64,000 nucleotides of DNA from Lysobacter changpingensis (GCF_017308985.1 NZ_JADWPE010000002.1:868001-932000); one strand, 5' to 3'; shown: positions 8,348 to 18,085, counted from the stretch's first letter. Numbers and translations: made by a program. Notes: generated from the sequence alone by a model not told the origin.

Positions 8348-9418
8348 ATGACGGTCGCCGCGACCTTCGAAATCGAATACCTGCAATACCTCGGCCCGGA
8401 CGGCAAGCCCGTCGCCGAACTTCCTTCCGCATTCCGCGATCCCAAGGCGTTGCTGCCGCTGTTCAAGCAGATGCTGTTCGTGCGCACCTTCGACGCGAAG
8501 GCCATCGCGCTGCAACGCACCGGCAAGCTCGGCACCTACGCCAGCTGCCTGGGCCATGAAGCCACGCACGTCGGCATTGGCGCTTCCATGCAGCCCGACG
8601 ACGTGTTCGCGCCGAGCTATCGCGAGTACGGCGCGCAGTTCATGCGCGGCGTACTGCCGCGCGAAGTGCTGCTGTACTGGGGCGGCGACGAACGCGGCAA
8701 CGACTTCTCCGGCCCGAAGCAGGATTACGCCTGGTGCGTGCCGATCTCCACGCAGTGCCTGCACGCCGCCGGCGCCGCGCTGAAGTTCAAGCTGATGAAG
8801 CAATCGCTGCTCGCCGTGGCGTGCTGCGGCGACGGCGGTTCGTCGAAGACCGACTTCTACGCCGCGCTCAATTCCGCCGGTGCTTACCAGCTGCCGCTGA
8901 TCCTGTGCGTGGTGAACAACGGCTGGGCGATCTCCGTCCCGCGTTCGGCGCAGACCGGCGCGAAGACGCTCGCGCAGAAGGGCCTGGCCGGCGGCCTGCA
9001 TTGCCTGCAGGTGGACGGCAACGACCTCATCGCCGTGCTCGAAGGCATGCGCCGCGCGAGCGAACGCGCACGCAGCGGCGAAGGCGGCAGCGTGATCGAG
9101 TTCATGACCTATCGCCTGCACGACCACACCACCGCCGACGACGCGCGCCGTTATCGCGACGAAAGCGAAGTGAAGGACGCCTGGACGCGCGAACCGATCG
9201 CGCGCCTGCGTGCCTACCTCTCCGCGCAGGGCGTGTGGAGCGAGGCGGAAGAGAAAGCCTGGGCCGACGAGTGCGCGGCGAAGGTCGACGTCGAGATCAA
9301 CGCCTACCTGGAAACGCCGGTGCAGCCGGTCGAGGCGATGTTCGATTACCTCTATGCCGATCCGCCGCCGGACCTGCTGGCGCAACGCGCCTTCGCGCTC
9401 GCACAGGAGGGCCGCTGA
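8348..9418 (+). CDS. pdhA: 2-oxoacid dehydrogenase E1 component, alpha subunit (pyruvate or branched-chain type)
   Basis: A 356-residue thiamine-diphosphate subunit that decarboxylates a 2-oxoacid and passes the acyl group to the E2 lipoyl arm. The ThDP/Mg motif runs from GDGGSSKTDFY (about residue 160) to VVNNGWAIS, about 30 residues later. YRLHDHTTADDARRYRD is the phosphorylation-loop region common to E1 alpha proteins of the heterotetrameric class. AGGA precedes the ATG. It shares a TGATG overlap with the beta gene. Sequence alone does not settle whether pyruvate or branched-chain oxoacids are preferred; Lysobacter-type bacteria need branched-chain acyl-CoA for iso-fatty acids, so the second is possible. 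No E3 gene is in the operon here. Confidence 0.87.
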   Translation: MTVAATFEIEYLQYLGPDGKPVAELPSAFRDPKALLPLFKQMLFVRTFDAKAIALQRTGKLGTYASCLGHEATHVGIGASMQPDDVFAPSYREYGAQFMRGVLPREVLLYWGGDERGNDFSGPKQDYAWCVPISTQCLHAAGAALKFKLMKQSLLAVACCGDGGSSKTDFYAALNSAGAYQLPLILCVVNNGWAISVPRSAQTGAKTLAQKGLAGGLHCLQVDGNDLIAVLEGMRRASERARSGEGGSVIEFMTYRLHDHTTADDARRYRDESEVKDAWTREPIARLRAYLSAQGVWSEAEEKAWADECAAKVDVEINAYLETPVQPVEAMFDYLYADPPPDLLAQRAFALAQEGR

Positions 9419-10446
9419 TGAACGCCGAGGACAAGAAGAAAATCGACGCCGCGAAGGCCGCGACGCCGACGGCGATCACGCTGATCGAAGCCATCACGCA
9501 GGCGCTCGCCTACGAGATGCGCGCCGACGAGAAGGTGCTGGTGCTCGGCGAGGACGTCGGCGTCAACGGCGGCGTGTTCCGCGCCACCGCCGGCCTGCAG
9601 CAGCAGTTCGGTCCGGAGCGCGTGCTCGACACACCGCTCGACGAAACCACGATCGCCGGCCTCACCGTCGGCCTTGCGTCGCAGGGCATGAAGCCGGTCG
9701 CCGAATCGCAGTTCGACGGCTTCGTGTACCCGATGGTCGACCACATCATCTGCCACGCCGCGCGCTTCCGTTACCGCACGCGCGGTCGCCTTACCTGCCC
9801 GATGGTGCTGCGCGTGCCGTGGGGCGGCGGCATCCGCGCGCCGGAGCATCACTCCGAAGCGAACGAAGCGATCTTCACCAACGTGCCCGGCCTGCGCGTG
9901 GTGATGCCGTCCTCGCCCGCGCGCGCCTACGGCCTGCTGCTCGCCGCGATCCGCGATCCGGATCCGGTGATCTTCATGGAGCCCAAGCGCATCTACCGCC
10001 AGTACAAGGAAGTCGTGCCCGACGACGGCGAAGCGCTGCCGCTGGACGTGTGCTACGTGCTGCGCGACGGCACCGACGTGACGCTGGTGACGTGGGGCGC
10101 GCAGGTGAAGGAAGCGCTGGAAGCAGCGGAAAAACTGGCAGCCGAAGGCATCAGCGCCGAAGTCATCGACGTCGCCACGCTGCGTCCGCTCGACTTCGAC
10201 ACCATCGCCGAATCGGTCAGCCGAACCGGGCGTTGCGTGATCGTGCACGAAGCACCGAAGACCGCCGGTTTCGGCGCGGAAATCGCCGCGCGCCTGGCCG
10301 AGGAATCGATGTTCGACCTGCTCGCGCCGGTGGAACGCGTGACCGGCTACGACACGCACATCCCGCTGTTCCGCCTGGAAATGAAGTACCTGCCGAGCGT
10401 CGACCGCATCGTCGCGGCGGCCAGGCGCACGCTGGCGGCGAGCTGA
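9418..10446 (+). CDS. 2-oxoacid dehydrogenase E1 component, beta subunit
   Basis: A 342-residue partner of the alpha subunit. Features seen: ITQALAYEMRADEKVLVLGE and DVGVNGGVFRAT at the start, LDTPLDETTIAGLTVGLASQ, ESQFDGFVYPMVDHI, and the RVPWGGGIRAPEHHSE loop near the active site; the C-terminal transketolase domain has LVTWGAQVKEALEAA and DVATLRPLDFDTI. Length is close to the 325-345 usual for the family. The ATG is inside the alpha stop (TGATG). The N-terminus carries about 15 extra charged residues (MNAEDKKKIDAAKAA) before the fold starts. Confidence 0.9.
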   Translation: MNAEDKKKIDAAKAATPTAITLIEAITQALAYEMRADEKVLVLGEDVGVNGGVFRATAGLQQQFGPERVLDTPLDETTIAGLTVGLASQGMKPVAESQFDGFVYPMVDHIICHAARFRYRTRGRLTCPMVLRVPWGGGIRAPEHHSEANEAIFTNVPGLRVVMPSSPARAYGLLLAAIRDPDPVIFMEPKRIYRQYKEVVPDDGEALPLDVCYVLRDGTDVTLVTWGAQVKEALEAAEKLAAEGISAEVIDVATLRPLDFDTIAESVSRTGRCVIVHEAPKTAGFGAEIAARLAEESMFDLLAPVERVTGYDTHIPLFRLEMKYLPSVDRIVAAARRTLAAS

Positions 10447-10450
10447 GCGC

Positions 10451-10813
10451 ATGCGCCACGCACGCGTCGTCGTCTCGCACAGCGCGCCGGATCGCCCGCC
10501 GATCCGGCTCGCGCGCGGCGACGCCGTGCACCTTGGCGAGCGCGACACCGACTGGCCGGAGTTCGTGTGGACCACGATCGCCGAAGGGCACGAGGGCTGG
10601 GTTCCGGCGCGGTTGTTCGATCGCGACCAGGGCCCGGCCACCGCGCTGCAGGACTACGACACGCGCGAGCTCGACGCGCAGGCCGACGAAGTGCTGACGC
10701 TGCACTACGAGCTGGCGAACTGGTGGTGGGCCGAGAACGCGCTCGGCCACCAGGGCTGGATTCCGGCGCGCGCGCTCGAACTGCTCGACGACGACGAAGG
10801 CGAGGACGCATGA
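10451..10813 (+). CDS. Small protein with two SH3-like repeats, inside the dehydrogenase operon
   Basis: A 120-residue acidic soluble protein with two SH3-like units: residues about 15-58 (IRLARGDAVHLGERD to GWVPARLFD) and 67-112 (DYDTRELDAQADEVLTLHYE to GWIPARALELL). Both end in the GW(V/I)PAR strand, so they look like an internal duplication. There is no signal peptide, unlike cell-wall SH3b proteins. It starts 4 bases after the E1 beta stop and before E2, so it is likely co-expressed with the complex. A role in assembling or anchoring it is inference; I know of no defined function. Confidence 0.8.
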   Translation: MRHARVVVSHSAPDRPPIRLARGDAVHLGERDTDWPEFVWTTIAEGHEGWVPARLFDRDQGPATALQDYDTRELDAQADEVLTLHYELANWWWAENALGHQGWIPARALELLDDDEGEDA

Positions 10814-10911
10814 CCGCCGTCGCCGCGCTTTCCACGTTCCGCCATTGAAAGACACGGCCCGCCGCGCGCCGCGCGAGGGCCATCACCGCACTCCAACGAG
10901 ACAACGACCGT

Positions 10912-12330
10912 ATGGCCAACACGAAGAAGACCTTCCTGCTCCCCGACCTCGGCGAGGGCCTGCCCGACGCGACGATCGTCGAGTGGTACGTGAAGGAAGG
11001 CGACACGATCCGCCTCGACGACAACCTGGTGTCGATGGAAACCGCGAAGGCGGTGGTCGACGTGCCCTCGCCCGTGTCGGGCAAGGTGATCAAGTTGGCG
11101 GGCGCCGCGGGCGACGTGATCGTCACCGGCAAGATGCTGGCCGAGTTCGAGATCGACCCGTCGATGCCGCAGCGCGCCGAAGGCCAGGACACCGGCCATC
11201 ACCACGGCGCGGGCAGCCATGCGCCGGAAGACGGCGACAAGGTGGTCGCGTCCGACGAAGGCGGCGTGATCAGCGATGCGGGCGAGGCAGCCCCCAAGGG
11301 CGAAGCGCGCGCGGATTCGGGCACGGTCGTCGGCGCGATGCAGAGCTCCGACGCGGTGCGCAGCGAACAGGCCGTCGCGGTCGGCGGCGTGAAGGCGATG
11401 CCCGCCGTGCGCGCGATGGCGCGCAAACTCGGCGTGGACATCGCGCGCGTTCGCGCGTCGGGCGCCGATGGCGTGGTGACGATGGATGACGTGAAGCGCG
11501 CGGCGGCCGATGGTTCGGCTTCGGGCATCGCCCCGTCCGCCCGGGTGAAAGGCACCGGCGGCGCCGACCTGCCGCCGTCCCGCCCTCACCCCAGCGCGAT
11601 CCCGCAAACGGCAGGGGCGACGACACCGTCGCGCAGCACGCTCTCTCAGGGCGGCAAGCCGATGCGCACGCAGCCGCCGGGTGTCTCCGCCAGCGGCCAG
11701 CCGGAACAGCTCAAGGGCGTGCGTCGCAACATGGCGCGCGTGATGGCCGACGCGCACGCGAAGGTCGTGCCGACCACGCTGTGCGACGACGCCGACCTGC
11801 ACGCATGGCTCGGCAAGCAGGACATCACCGCGCGCCTGGTGCGCGCGATCGTCGCCGCCTGCAAGACCGTGCCGGCGCTCAACGCCTGGTTCGACGGCGA
11901 AACGCTGACGCGCACGTTGCATCCGCACGTGGACATCGGCATCGCCGTGGATACCGAGGACGGCCTGTTCGTCCCGGCGCTGCGCAACGCCGACATGCTC
12001 GACGGCGCCGGCGTGCGCGGCGCCATCCAGCGCCTGCGTGCGCAGGTCGAGGACCGCACGATTCCGGCGACCGAACTGAGCGGCTACACGATCTCGCTGT
12101 CGAACTTCGGCATGTTCGCCGGCCGCTACGCGACGCCGGTCGTGGTGCCGCCGTGCGTGGCGATCATTGGCGCGGGCAAGCTCAGCCACGACGTGGTCGC
12201 GGTGATGGGCGGCATCGAAGTGCATCGCCGCATGCCGATCTCGCTGACGTTCGACCACCGCGCCTGCACGGGCGGCGAAGCGGCGCGCTTCCTGAAGGCG
12301 CTGCTGGACGACATGGCGTTGCCGCAGTAA
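10912..12330 (+). CDS. 2-oxoacid dehydrogenase E2 component, dihydrolipoyl acyltransferase
   Basis: A 472-residue core enzyme. One N-terminal lipoyl domain (LPDLGEGLPDATIVEWYVKE) has the lipoylated Lys46 in METAKAVVDV. The peripheral-subunit-binding domain is at about 161-195 (AVRAMARKLGVDIARV). A Pro/Ser/Thr-rich linker spans about 205-260. The catalytic domain runs from about 265 (GVRRNMARVMADAHAK) to the end. The catalytic motif reads FDHRACTGGEAARF: His449 is present, but the usual Asp of DHRxxDG is Thr453, a variant also recalled in some proteobacterial E2 proteins. The start lacks a strong Shine-Dalgarno. The gap to the SH3 gene is 98 bases. Confidence 0.9.
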   Translation: MANTKKTFLLPDLGEGLPDATIVEWYVKEGDTIRLDDNLVSMETAKAVVDVPSPVSGKVIKLAGAAGDVIVTGKMLAEFEIDPSMPQRAEGQDTGHHHGAGSHAPEDGDKVVASDEGGVISDAGEAAPKGEARADSGTVVGAMQSSDAVRSEQAVAVGGVKAMPAVRAMARKLGVDIARVRASGADGVVTMDDVKRAAADGSASGIAPSARVKGTGGADLPPSRPHPSAIPQTAGATTPSRSTLSQGGKPMRTQPPGVSASGQPEQLKGVRRNMARVMADAHAKVVPTTLCDDADLHAWLGKQDITARLVRAIVAACKTVPALNAWFDGETLTRTLHPHVDIGIAVDTEDGLFVPALRNADMLDGAGVRGAIQRLRAQVEDRTIPATELSGYTISLSNFGMFAGRYATPVVVPPCVAIIGAGKLSHDVVAVMGGIEVHRRMPISLTFDHRACTGGEAARFLKALLDDMALPQ

Positions 12331-12340
12331 TCACCGGCAT

Positions 12341-12420
12341 TCGTAGCCCGGGCATGCGATGCCGCGCCCGGGATGCACCTCGGCGAAGCTCCCGGTGCGC
12401 TCCGCTTCCCCGGGCTACGA
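12341..12420. repeat. Dispersed palindromic repeat, copy 2 (degenerate)
   Basis: Outer arms TCGTAGCCCGGG (12341-12352) and CCCGGGCTACGA (12409-12420) are perfect inverted repeats; the interior is diverged from the copy at 1316-1392. It sits 10 bases after the E2 stop, again in a 3' gene flank. Confidence 0.75.
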
Positions 12421-12443
12421 GAGCGACATCGACTGCACGTGAA

Positions 12444-12484
12444 AGCTGCTGACACCAGGTTGTCAGCAGCTGCGGTACAACCTG
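12444..12484. promoter_or_regulatory. Two overlapping, mutually exclusive inverted repeats upstream of the VOC gene
   Basis: Stem 1: AGCTGCTGACA (12444-12454) with TGTCAGCAGCT (12461-12471), a perfect 11-bp repeat around CCAGGT. Stem 2: CAGGTTGT (12456-12463) with ACAACCTG (12477-12484), a perfect 8-bp repeat. The two share bases 12461-12463 and cannot form together in one RNA. They end 31 bases before the VOC ATG. They may be a dimer operator pair or an RNA switch; neither is proven. Confidence 0.5.
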
Positions 12485-12515
12485 CAACCACTGCCATCCG
12501 AACGGGAGTGTTGCC

Positions 12516-12902
12516 ATGGCCCATCGCAGCCGCCTTGCCGGTTTCATCATCGACTGCAAGACCGATGACCTCGACGCCGCCGCCGATTTCTGGGCGCAGG
12601 CGCTGGGCGTCACCATCGCCGACCGCAACGCCGGCGACGACACGGCCGAATACCAGTACTTCGGCGACACACCGGGCGACCTGTACATCGAGGTGCAGAA
12701 GGTCGATCACCCTTCGCGCGTGCATCTGGACATCGAAGCCGACGACATCGATGCCGAAGCCGAACGCCTCGAGAAGCTCGGCGCGAAGAAGGTCGCGTTC
12801 GTGAAGCGCTGGTGGGTGATGGAAGCGCCGACGGGACAGCGGTTCTGCGTGGTGCGGATGAAGGAACCGGAGAAGCGGTCTCCGCCTAACGAATGGACGT
12901 GA
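12516..12902 (+). CDS. VOC-superfamily (glyoxalase-like) protein, paralogue 1
   Basis: A 128-residue cytosolic protein with the beta-alpha-beta3 fold of vicinal-oxygen-chelate enzymes: FIIDCKTDDLDAAADFWAQA, LYIEVQKVDHPSRVHLDIEA, WWVMEAPTGQRFCVVR. It belongs to the Glyoxalase_6-like group common in actinobacteria and proteobacteria, whose substrates are mostly unknown. GGGAG lies nine bases before the ATG. A clear paralogue sits at 59066-59446, sharing HRSRL near the start, DH.SRVHLD and the WWVMEAPTG.RFCV end. Overlapping inverted repeats precede it. Confidence 0.83.
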   Translation: MAHRSRLAGFIIDCKTDDLDAAADFWAQALGVTIADRNAGDDTAEYQYFGDTPGDLYIEVQKVDHPSRVHLDIEADDIDAEAERLEKLGAKKVAFVKRWWVMEAPTGQRFCVVRMKEPEKRSPPNEWT

Positions 12903-12965
12903 GCCCGCAAGGCCGCCTGGATGGTGAGTGCGCGCAGCGCGAAACAACGCCATGCGACGCTTCGC

Positions 12966-14066
12966 TCAATCGTGCACCGGCGTATCGTCCACCACCACTC
13001 GATTGCGTCCGCCCGCCTTCGCCCGATACAACGCCTGGTCCGCGCGGTCGAACACCTGCTCCGACCAGTCGCGCGTCGGCTCGCCCGCCGCCACGCCGAT
13101 CGACACCGTCAGCGTGAACGGCAGCGGCGCGACGGCGATGCGCTGGCGGATGCGTTCGGCCACCTGCGTGGCCTGCGCGAGTCGCGTGTCGGGCAACAGG
13201 ATCAGGAATTCCTCGCCGCCATAACGCACCGCGACGTCGTGGTCGCGGATCGACGCCGCCACCGCGTCGGCCACGGCGCGCAGCGCGCGATCGCCGAGCA
13301 GGTGGCCGTGCCGGTCGTTGACGTCCTTGAAGTGGTCCACGTCGAGCAGCATCAGCGTGTACGGCGCCTGCTGCAGCTGGCGCATCGCCTCGACGTTGTC
13401 GCGCAGCTGGGCGAGCGCGGCACGGTTGAGCAGGCCGGTCAGCGCGTCGTGCGTGGCGCTGTGTTCGAGCAGGTCGTTGCGGCGCTGGAGGTCGGCGCGC
13501 GCGTCTTCCAGGCGCTGCGCGAAGGCCTCGCGCTCGCTGAGCAGGCGCCGCTGCTCCATCGCGTAGCGACGCAGTTCGAGCAGGTGCTGCGTTTGTCGCG
13601 CCAGCACTTCCAGGCCTTCGCGCTGCGCGTCGGTGAGCGTGCGCGGCCTGCTGTCGAGCACGCACACCGCGCCGAGCGGCTGGCCGTCGGGACTGAGCAG
13701 CGGCACGCCGGCGTAGAAGCGCAGCGGGTCGCCATCCACGCGCATCGCCGGACGCGGCAGTTCCGGATGTTCGAGCAGGTCCTCGACCACGAGCGTGCGG
13801 TCGGGATGGCGGATGACGCGATCGCAGATCGCCTCGCTGCGCGCGGTCTCGCGCGTGTCCAGGCCGATCTGGGCCTTGAACCACTGGCGATCGTGGTCGA
13901 TCAGCGAGATCGCCGCCGCGGGCACGTCGCATAGCGTGATCGCCAGCCGCACGATGTCGTCGTACGACTGCTCCGGCACCGAATCCACCACCGCATACGC
14001 GTCCAGCGCGGCCTGGCGGCGCGCCTCGTCGGGCGGTGGCGGAGGAAGGGAGCGCAGGGCGGACAT
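12966..14066 (-). CDS. GAF-GGDEF diguanylate cyclase
   Basis: A 366-residue cytoplasmic cyclase making c-di-GMP from two GTP. The N-terminal GAF domain (about residues 25-170) shows DIVRLAITLCDVPAAAISLI, DRQWFKAQIGLD and RFYAGVPLLSPDGQPLGAVC. A coiled linker (about 175-205) leads to the GGDEF domain, with HDALTGLLNRAAL, LLDVDHFKDVNDRHGH and the active-site RYGGEEFLIL. RDHD stands five residues before GGEEF, matching the RxxD inhibitory site, so feedback inhibition is expected. No transmembrane segment is present. It converges with the VOC gene and has no obvious operon partner. Confidence 0.93.
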   Translation of the reverse strand: MSALRSLPPPPPDEARRQAALDAYAVVDSVPEQSYDDIVRLAITLCDVPAAAISLIDHDRQWFKAQIGLDTRETARSEAICDRVIRHPDRTLVVEDLLEHPELPRPAMRVDGDPLRFYAGVPLLSPDGQPLGAVCVLDSRPRTLTDAQREGLEVLARQTQHLLELRRYAMEQRRLLSEREAFAQRLEDARADLQRRNDLLEHSATHDALTGLLNRAALAQLRDNVEAMRQLQQAPYTLMLLDVDHFKDVNDRHGHLLGDRALRAVADAVAASIRDHDVAVRYGGEEFLILLPDTRLAQATQVAERIRQRIAVAPLPFTLTVSIGVAAGEPTRDWSEQVFDRADQALYRAKAGGRNRVVVDDTPVHD

Positions 14067-14173
14067 GGGCGGGGCCAAAAAGGTCGCTAAGGCTACTCCC
14101 GGCCCGCCGCCCGACTCGTGATGCAGCCCACAACCTGCGCGGCTGCCCGCACTCCGTTCAGCGACGCGGCAGG

Positions 14174-15133
14174 TCAGCGAACCTGAACAGGGCGGCGGAC
14201 CGCGGCCTCGCGCGCCAGCCAGACCTCCAGGCCCTGCGCGTTGAGCTCGATGTCGATGGCCAGCAGCGCGCGGGCCTCTTCCGCCGTCACCGGCGCGCCA
14301 TGCTCGCGGGCGCGCCCGAGGTACAGCGCCGCCAGCGACCTGACCAGGCGCTCGTGCCGGTCCGCCCGGCCTTCCGCGTCGCGTGCCAGCTCGACCATCG
14401 CGTCGATCTGCTCGATCAGATCGTTGCCGAGCCGCGCCACATCGCCGACACGGCCGTAATGCGTGAGGTACATCGCCGCCGGATCGCGCGCCAGCATCGT
14501 GCGGATCGACCGCTTCAGCGGCTCGGGTTCGAACTGCACGGGCGAACTCGTCGGGATCACGAACGGCTCGCCATGCGCGTTGTCGAACTCGCGGTACGAC
14601 AGGCCGAACGTGTCGCCGGTGAACCAGCTGCGGCTGCGTTCGTCCCACACGCACAGGTGATGGCGTGCGTGGCCGGGCGTGTCGATGCACAGCAGCGGAC
14701 GGCCGGCCAGGTCGAGCGTTTCGCCGTCGTGCACCTCGCGGACGCGCACCGCGTCGATGGGCACGATCTCGCCATAACTGCGCGCGATTTCCTCCTCGCC
14801 GTACACGGCGGTGGCGCCGGCGACGAGGCGTTCGGGATCGATCATGTGCGGCGCGCCGCGCGGATGCACCGCCAGCGTCGCGTTCGGCAGCGCGCGCATC
14901 AGCGCGCCCGCGCCGCCGGCGTGGTCCAGGTGCACGTGCGTGAGGATCAGCCAGTCGACGTCCTGCGGCTGCAGGCCCTGCCAGGACAGCGCATCGAGCA
15001 TCGCCGGAACCGAATGCTGCGTGCCGCAGTCGACGTAGGCGCCGCGGCCGTGCTCGACGATGAGGTAGGCGGCGTCGAAGTCCGGCCGCTGGAATCCGGT
15101 GTCGATGGTGACGATGCCGTGCGCGTCGTTCAT
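14174..15133 (-). CDS. MBL-fold metallo-hydrolase
   Basis: A 319-residue protein with the metallo-beta-lactamase motif THVHLDHAGG (HxHxDH) at about residues 66-75, DTPGHARHHLC, and FTGDTFGLSYREF supplying the bridging Asp. The C-terminal part is helical (LARDAEGRADRHERLVRSLA). AAGGAG lies before the ATG. Family members hydrolyse thioesters, lactones or phosphodiesters, and this sequence does not tell which. There is no signal peptide. A gap of about 84 bases separates it from the next leftward gene. Confidence 0.88.
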   Translation of the reverse strand: MNDAHGIVTIDTGFQRPDFDAAYLIVEHGRGAYVDCGTQHSVPAMLDALSWQGLQPQDVDWLILTHVHLDHAGGAGALMRALPNATLAVHPRGAPHMIDPERLVAGATAVYGEEEIARSYGEIVPIDAVRVREVHDGETLDLAGRPLLCIDTPGHARHHLCVWDERSRSWFTGDTFGLSYREFDNAHGEPFVIPTSSPVQFEPEPLKRSIRTMLARDPAAMYLTHYGRVGDVARLGNDLIEQIDAMVELARDAEGRADRHERLVRSLAALYLGRAREHGAPVTAEEARALLAIDIELNAQGLEVWLAREAAVRRPVQVR

Positions 15134-15217
15134 GCCGTGGCGCTCCTTGGGGGGACGTCCGCCCAGTCTAGGCCGCGCCGGATGATGCCTCGATGCGGCT
15201 TTGGTCGTGATGCGCGA

Positions 15218-15525
15218 TCAGGTGTGCCGGCGCAGCCAGCGGCGCCGCACGAAGAACGCCACCGTCAGCACCGCCAGGAACACGCCGTATCCCACGGCGG
15301 TGGCGAGGATCTGCTGCCACATCTTGCCGTACACCGGATCGGCGTTCGCGTGCGACCAGTACAGGCTCAGCAGGAACGCGGTGAACGCCAGCAGCAACGC
15401 GACGCCGTCGAACAGCTTGCGCGAGGCGGTGCGCGGCTGGCGCGGGAACATCCAGTACAGCACGCCCAGGATCGCGAACCACGGCAGGAACAGGATCAGC
15501 GCAAGGTTGAGTTCGACGAACGGGT

Positions 15526-15529
<4 letters not shown>
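15218..15529 (-). CDS. Small membrane protein coupled to trpS
   Basis: A 103-residue protein with three predicted membrane helices: LALILFLPWFAILGVLYWMF, LFDGVALLLAFTAFLLSLYW and ILATAVGYGVFLAVLTVAFF, ending in a basic tail RRRWLRRHT. Its ATG overlaps the trpS stop (ATGA), so it is read from the same message. No enzymatic motif is seen; function unknown. Confidence 0.8.
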
Positions 15530-16842
<1,313 letters not shown>

Positions 16843-17093
16843 GGAACGCTGACGGCGGGAAACGGCCCCACAGTGTACCCGGCGGAACGCCAGCGGACGC
16901 CCCGTCACCCGGGGCGCTCCCGCCCGTCCCGCGATCGCGGCAGGACAGGCAACAGAAAGGGCGGCCCGCTTGCGCGTCCGCCCTGCTCCTTCCCGGCCGG
17001 CCTGTTCTTTCCGACGCGGCGTTCGTGCCGTTGCGCGCGCCGGTGGCAGCCGGGGGCCGCCCCGATGCCGGCGCGCGCGCCGCATTCACTACG

Positions 17094-17294
17094 TCAGTTC
17101 AGCGTCTTCTCGAAGTCGCGAACTTCCTGCTGGGCGCGATCGCGTTCCCAGCCGTAGCGTTCCTGCAGCTTGCCGGCGAGATATTCGGCGTTGCCTTCGG
17201 CGACATCGAAGTCGTCGTCGGTCAGGTCGCCCCAACGCGCCTGCGCCTTGCCCTTCAACTGCGTCCACTTGCCGGCGATGATGTCTTTGTTCAT
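17094..17294 (-). CDS. CsbD-family stress protein
   Basis: A 66-residue hydrophilic protein: [18 protein letters not shown] at the start and [20 protein letters not shown] in the middle are the CsbD signature. Family members are abundant general-stress proteins of unknown mechanism. The ATG at 17294 is preceded by AGAGGA nine bases upstream; an open frame reaching to 17492 is not needed. The next leftward genes are the entericidin-like lipoproteins, also stress-type small proteins. Confidence 0.9.
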   Translation of the reverse strand: MNKDIIAGKWTQLKGKAQARWGDLTDDDFDVAEGNAEYLAGKLQERYGWERDRAQQEVRDFEKTLN

Positions 17295-17436
17295 CCGTTG
17301 CATTCCTCTTGTCGTAAGTGACGGCTTCAACCGCGGGGCCAGCATCGCAATCGGGCCATTCGAATGGAGTCGCGATTGTGTTAGCCGGCGTTTGATGTCG
17401 GTGAATGCACTCGAACCGGGCTTGCGCAAAACCCCT

Positions 17437-17472
17437 GAAAAACAAGGGGCCGGATCGCTCCGGCCCCTTGTT
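17437..17472 (-). terminator. Terminator of entericidin-like gene 1
   Basis: Minus strand: 14-bp perfect stem (AACAAGGGGCCGGA with its complement, 4-base loop) followed by TTTTTC. It lies 31 bases downstream of the gene ending at 17503. Confidence 0.85.
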
Positions 17473-17502
17473 CGACAATCGGGTTGCGTCACGCTTCGTG
17501 CA

Positions 17503-17655
17503 TCAGCACTTGCCGTCCTTGCAGTCCTCGGCCGTGTTCTCGACCTTCTCGCCCGCGCTCTGCACGTCCTTGCCGGCGCCGGCGACGGTGTTGCAGGCGC
17601 TCAGGGTGCCCATCGAGAACATGGCCAGCAGCAGCAGTGCCATCAAACGCTTCAT
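17503..17655 (-). CDS. Entericidin-like small lipoprotein 1
   Basis: A 50-residue lipoprotein. The signal is [20 protein letters not shown] with the lipobox LSAC, so Cys21 would be lipidated; the mature part [20 protein letters not shown] follows the EcnA/EcnB pattern. It alone of the three ends in a cysteine-containing tail, [14 protein letters not shown] precedes the ATG. It is the leftmost of three tandem paralogues, each with its own hairpin nearby. Family members are small envelope lipoproteins tied to stationary-phase or stress conditions. Confidence 0.85.
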   Translation of the reverse strand: MKRLMALLLLAMFSMGTLSACNTVAGAGKDVQSAGEKVENTAEDCKDGKC

Positions 17656-17823
17656 GGAAGTCTCCTCGGCTCCAGGCACGCCACGGCGTGCGGTGGATGC
17701 ATCACACGCGAGAAGGCGTGAAAGCGAAGTGGATGTGGGAGCGCGCGATTCAGCGCTCGGCCAGCAACGGAGAGGCCGGCGAATGCCGGCCCTTCCGATG
17801 CGTTCGGCGGTTCCGTGCGGCGC

Positions 17824-17955
17824 TTACTTCGCCGCGTCCTCGACCTTCTCGCCCGCCTTCTGCACGTCCTTGCCGGCGCCGGCGATCGTGTTGCACGCGC
17901 TCAGCGTGCCGACGGAAAACAGGGCCAGCAGCAACAGGGCCATCAAACGCTTCAT
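17824..17955 (-). CDS. Entericidin-like small lipoprotein 2
   Basis: A 43-residue lipoprotein nearly identical to copy 1 over the first 40 residues: [20 protein letters not shown] then [20 protein letters not shown], ending AAK. Cys21 is the lipidated residue. GAGGTG lies six bases before the ATG. A GCCGGC hairpin at 17774-17792 lies downstream but has no T run. The DNA similarity to copy 1 indicates a recent tandem duplication. Confidence 0.85.
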   Translation of the reverse strand: MKRLMALLLLALFSVGTLSACNTIAGAGKDVQKAGEKVEDAAK

Positions 17956-18085
17956 GGGTCACCTCGTTCGTGGGAATTCCTGGTCACGCTTGCGGCGTGC
18001 GCCTGCATCTGACGCGAGGGACCGTGAACGCGCGGTGGATGGCCCCGTGCACGCTTGGCGCCGCTTCGTCCGCGCCGAACGCCGG

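Noticed and set aside
12373-12804. Short open frames that include GCASLTRAT-like peptides in the GTAGCCCGGG repeats
   Set aside because: The peptide is only the translation of the palindromic repeat and recurs wherever the repeat lies; not a gene.
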